Of a DNA stretch of 64,000 nt, positions 61,723-64,000 are shown piece by piece. The DNA is from Streptomyces sp. NRRL F-5630. Its GTDB lineage: Bacteria > Actinomycetota > Actinomycetes > Streptomycetales > Streptomycetaceae. Position numbers and translations under genes: made by a program. Numbering within the stretch: position 1 is the stretch's first letter; each line of letters begins with the position of its first letter. The notes under the pieces are model-generated. The model saw nothing but the letters and a program-made list of their open reading frames with translations. It did not search any database and was not told the origin of the DNA. The stretch covers positions 98,224-162,223 of the forward strand of contig NZ_JOGO01000006.1 of NCBI RefSeq assembly GCF_000719475.1, in the 5' to 3' direction.

Positions 61723-62457
61723 TCACTCCCAGGCGTTGCCCTGGTTCTGGCCGACGCCGTACTGGCCGTGGATGCCCGAGAGGCCGGCGTTCTGCGGGGG
61801 GAGCATCTCGCTCGGCTGGACGAGGACGTGACCCTGGCCCAGGAAGCTCAGCTCCCAGCCCTCGCCCGTGTTGCCGCGGCGGCGGAAGACGCCGCCGGAC
61901 TGGGTCTGGGACTGCATCTGGACCCGCAGGGACGTACTCCAGGCGACGACGGCGTCGGAGTCGACGTTGACGTAGTTCTGCCCGGTGACCTGCAGGAGCA
62001 GCGGCGTGCCGGAAGTCATGAGGGCGACCTTGCCGTTGCCGGTGAGGTTGAGCTGGTACTTGCCCGAGCCCGAGATGCCGTACTGGCTGTCGACGGCGAT
62101 CACCTCGGCGTGCAGCGCGGAGTCGAGAGCGAGGACGTAGGCGCTGTCGACGGTGAGTCCCTCGTGGTCGACGTCGAGGATGTGCAGGTGCTGACCGAGG
62201 TTCGCGAGGAACACGGTGCCCTGGCCCGTGCAGCGCATGAGGTCGAGGCCCTCGCCCGTCATGCGGCGGGAGCGGCGCTGCCCCGCGCTCTGGTACTCGC
62301 CGTCGAACTCCACGAGTCCCTGGTAGGCGACCATCGCGCCCTTGCGGGCGAGAACGTCGTCGTGCCCGGTGAGGGCGATGCGCAGCAGTTGCGAGTTCTG
62401 GAGCGTCCACTGCTCCTGGGTCTGCTGCTCGGTGTGTGCGAAGAGCGGGCTCTGCAT
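61723..62457 (-). CDS. AIM24-family protein 3 of 3
   Basis: 244 residues from ATG 62457 (MQSPLFAHTEQQTQEQWTLQ). Repeated strand motifs are typical of AIM24: LDLMRCTGQGTVFLAN, SGTPLLLQVTGQNYVNVD and FLGQGHVLVQPSE. An insert GGVFRRRGNTGEGWE lies before the last strands. AIM24 folds as a double-stranded beta-helix-like barrel. The bacterial role is not known. It is 14 bases after the second copy and is co-transcribed with it. Confidence 0.9.
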   Translation of the reverse strand: MQSPLFAHTEQQTQEQWTLQNSQLLRIALTGHDDVLARKGAMVAYQGLVEFDGEYQSAGQRRSRRMTGEGLDLMRCTGQGTVFLANLGQHLHILDVDHEGLTVDSAYVLALDSALHAEVIAVDSQYGISGSGKYQLNLTGNGKVALMTSGTPLLLQVTGQNYVNVDSDAVVAWSTSLRVQMQSQTQSGGVFRRRGNTGEGWELSFLGQGHVLVQPSEMLPPQNAGLSGIHGQYGVGQNQGNAWE

Positions 62458-62471
62458 GTCGGTGTCCCCCC

Positions 62472-63155
62472 TCAGCCCCGGATACGGAGCCGGTCGGTGC
62501 TGTCCTCGCTGGGCTGGACGACGACGATCCCCTGCCCCGAGAAGGCCATCTGGTACGCCTCGCCGCTGCCGCGACCGATCATCGCGCCCGCCTTGAAGCT
62601 GCGCTTGCCCTTGACCTTGAGGTTCGGGGACCAGGCGACGAGCGCGTCGGGGTCGACGTACGTCTCGTCGTCGCCGCGCCCGCAGTCGACGACGATCGGG
62701 GTGCCGCGCGAGGTCAGCGCGATCCAGCCGTCGCCGCCGACGGTGACGTTGAACATGCCCTGACCGGCGAACTTGGCGAGCCCCTTGACGCGCTCGACGC
62801 CCCACTGAAGATGAGCGTCGAAGGCGAGGATGTTGGTGCCGTTGACGGAGATGCTCTCGCCGCCGAGGTCGAGGACGACGACGTCGGCCCCGTAGTCGGC
62901 AAGGTAGAGCAGTCCGTCGCCGCTGCACTTCATGAGCGGCGCGCCCTCGCCGGTGAGCCAGCCGCCGGCGAGCTGGCGGACGGTGGGCGGATTGGCCTCG
63001 TACTGGATGAAGCCCTCGTAGGCGATCATCGAGCCGGAGCGGGCGAAGAGGTCGCGGCCGCTGCTCATCGCGATCTTGGCGATGTGGTGGCCGTGCGTGT
63101 CCATCCTGGCCTGCACGGGGGTCGCGGCGAAGCCCGCGAGGTGCTGCTGCATCAT
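62472..63155 (-). CDS. AIM24-family protein 2 of 3
   Basis: 227 residues from ATG 63155 (or the next ATG at 63152). The same core motifs appear as APLMKCSGDGLLYLADYGAD, SRGTPIVVDCGRGD and SGQGIVVVQPSE. A distinct insert SNLKVKG-like segment (WSPNLKVKGKRSFKAGAMIG) follows the DALVAW strand. It lies 25 bases after the first copy. Low Arg content and even strand spacing suggest a secreted-like or surface fold, but no signal peptide is seen. Confidence 0.9.
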   Translation of the reverse strand: MMQQHLAGFAATPVQARMDTHGHHIAKIAMSSGRDLFARSGSMIAYEGFIQYEANPPTVRQLAGGWLTGEGAPLMKCSGDGLLYLADYGADVVVLDLGGESISVNGTNILAFDAHLQWGVERVKGLAKFAGQGMFNVTVGGDGWIALTSRGTPIVVDCGRGDDETYVDPDALVAWSPNLKVKGKRSFKAGAMIGRGSGEAYQMAFSGQGIVVVQPSEDSTDRLRIRG

Positions 63156-63180
63156 GCGCTTCCCTTGCCTCTCGAAGGCT

Positions 63181-64000
63181 TCAGATCTCGTACGGCTGGA
63201 CGACGATGAAGTTGCCGGGCGCGCCCCGGAACTGGAGGTTGACCGACTCGCCGCTGTGCCCCGGGTAGGCGTTGCGGCGCAGGCGCACCTGGCTGGAGAG
63301 GACGACCTGCGCGGCGGCCGACCAGGCGACGACGGCGTTGGCGTCGGCGAAGGTGGTCGGGGTGACCGGGAGGACGACGGGGGTGCCGTGCGTCTTGACG
63401 ATCACGGTGCCGGTGCCCTGGAACTGCATCGTGAAGAGCGAGCCGCCGGGCAGCCCGTGGCCGTCGATGCGGCGCACCTCGCGCTGGAGGGATTCGTCGA
63501 AGGCGAGGACGGACTCGGCGGAGACGCAGATCGCGTCACCCTGGAGTTCGATCGGGTGCAGGTGCGCCTCGTCCTCGGCGAGGAAGACCTGGCCCTTGCC
63601 CGTGCAGCGCATGAGCTGGAGTTCCTGGCCCGTCGCGTTGCCGACGATGCGGCCCTTGAAGCCGGCGCCCTTGTAGCTGAAGTCGACCTTGCCCTGGTAG
63701 AGCACCATGCTGCCCTGGCGCGCGAGGACCGGACTGCCGTCCTCGCCGAGGTCGACGCGGACGAGCTTGTGGTTCTGCTGCGTCCAGCGGCGCCCGGTGG
63801 GGACCTCGCGGTACTTCTCCAGGTTGACGGCGACGCCCTTGGGGGTGTTGCCCTCGGGGATGGGCTGCGGGGCGCCGGGCCCGGCCGGGAACCCGGGGCC
63901 CGCGGGGGCGCCCGGGGCGGCACCGAAGGGGGGTGCGTGGTAGCCGTCGGCCGAGGGCGGCGGGGGCGCGGGGTAGCCGGGCGGGGCCGGGGGCGCCGGG
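63181..64000 (-). CDS. AIM24-family protein 1 of 3, 5' end outside the window
   Basis: The frame is open from the right edge to the stop at 63181, 273 codons. The visible N-terminal part is Pro/Gly/Ala-rich (PSADGYHAPPFGAAPG, then GAPQPIPEGNTPKGVAVNLE), followed by the AIM24 core (LQLMRCTGKGQVFLAEDEAH; KTHGTPVVLPVTPTTF; GAPGNFIVVQPYEI). The ATG at 63708 is internal, because the conserved strands QQNHKLVRVDLGEDG lie upstream of it. The Pro-rich extension distinguishes it from the other two. The true start is not in view. Confidence 0.88.
   Translation of the reverse strand, partial: PAPPAPPGYPAPPPPSADGYHAPPFGAAPGAPAGPGFPAGPGAPQPIPEGNTPKGVAVNLEKYREVPTGRRWTQQNHKLVRVDLGEDGSPVLARQGSMVLYQGKVDFSYKGAGFKGRIVGNATGQELQLMRCTGKGQVFLAEDEAHLHPIELQGDAICVSAESVLAFDESLQREVRRIDGHGLPGGSLFTMQFQGTGTVIVKTHGTPVVLPVTPTTFADANAVVAWSAAAQVVLSSQVRLRRNAYPGHSGESVNLQFRGAPGNFIVVQPYEI

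Overview
The window is a piece of a Streptomyces chromosome. The DNA is very GC-rich, genes start with ATG or GTG behind GGAGG-type sites, and stops are mostly TGA. There is a WhiB-like regulator, an antisigma/sigma pair of the SigH type, SigR-RsrA, the DasR-DasABC chitin/GlcNAc module and a B12-riboswitch-controlled class Ia ribonucleotide reductase. From memory (no database search), the order from about 13.8 kb to 60 kb matches the S. coelicolor segment that carries sigH, wblE, nagB, dasABC, dasR, nrdAB, the epi-isozizaene pair, sigR-rsrA, aroA and catR.

Layout. 1-7.2 kb looks accessory: an unknown partial gene, a TTA-containing XRE regulator with a NUDIX enzyme behind it, a multi-TM protein of unknown function, a repeat-rich gap, then a four-gene block with a WXG-type small protein, a protein that may be EspG-like, a membrane-anchored 345-residue protein and an RDD protein. 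7.6-13.5 kb holds a DUF1648/YtrA-GntR operon with a clear palindromic operator, a PLP enzyme, a CPA1 Na+/H+ antiporter and a UBP zinc-finger protein. 13.6-21.5 kb holds the sigH operon, diacylglycerol kinase, wblE, a PdtaS-like sensor kinase and nagB. 21.5-27.6 kb is the dasD-dasC-dasB-dasA operon divergent from dasR, with two DasR operators (dre) before dasA and one before nagB. 27.8-33.7 kb holds a sodium:solute symporter pair and nrdAB behind a cobalamin riboswitch. 33.9-36.4 kb is a P450/terpene synthase pair (albaflavenone type). 36.7-46.5 kb is housekeeping and stress: peptide deformylase, SigR-RsrA with an autoregulatory SigR promoter, SRAP, aroA, rsgA, an SMR exporter and hisN. 46.5-47.1 kb is a repeat array followed by a long hairpin bounded by DnaA-box-like 9-mers. 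47.1-64 kb holds catalase/CatR, two initiator tRNA genes around a Sel1-repeat gene, a UPF0182 membrane protein, a PDZ-Lon-like protease, moaE, a zincin-like protein, a NUDIX enzyme and three consecutive AIM24-family genes.

How the parts work together. The das genes, dasD and nagB form one amino-sugar regulon: DasABC imports chitobiose, DasD cleaves it, NagB feeds the sugar into glycolysis, and DasR represses through the dre sites. SigR-RsrA, CatR-catalase, the SigH operon and possibly WblE form a stress-response cluster. nrdAB is switched off by B12, so the AdoCbl-dependent class II enzyme can take over. Converging genes are separated by strong perfect hairpins that can terminate transcription on both strands. 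Several gene-free gaps hold decaying short tandem repeats.
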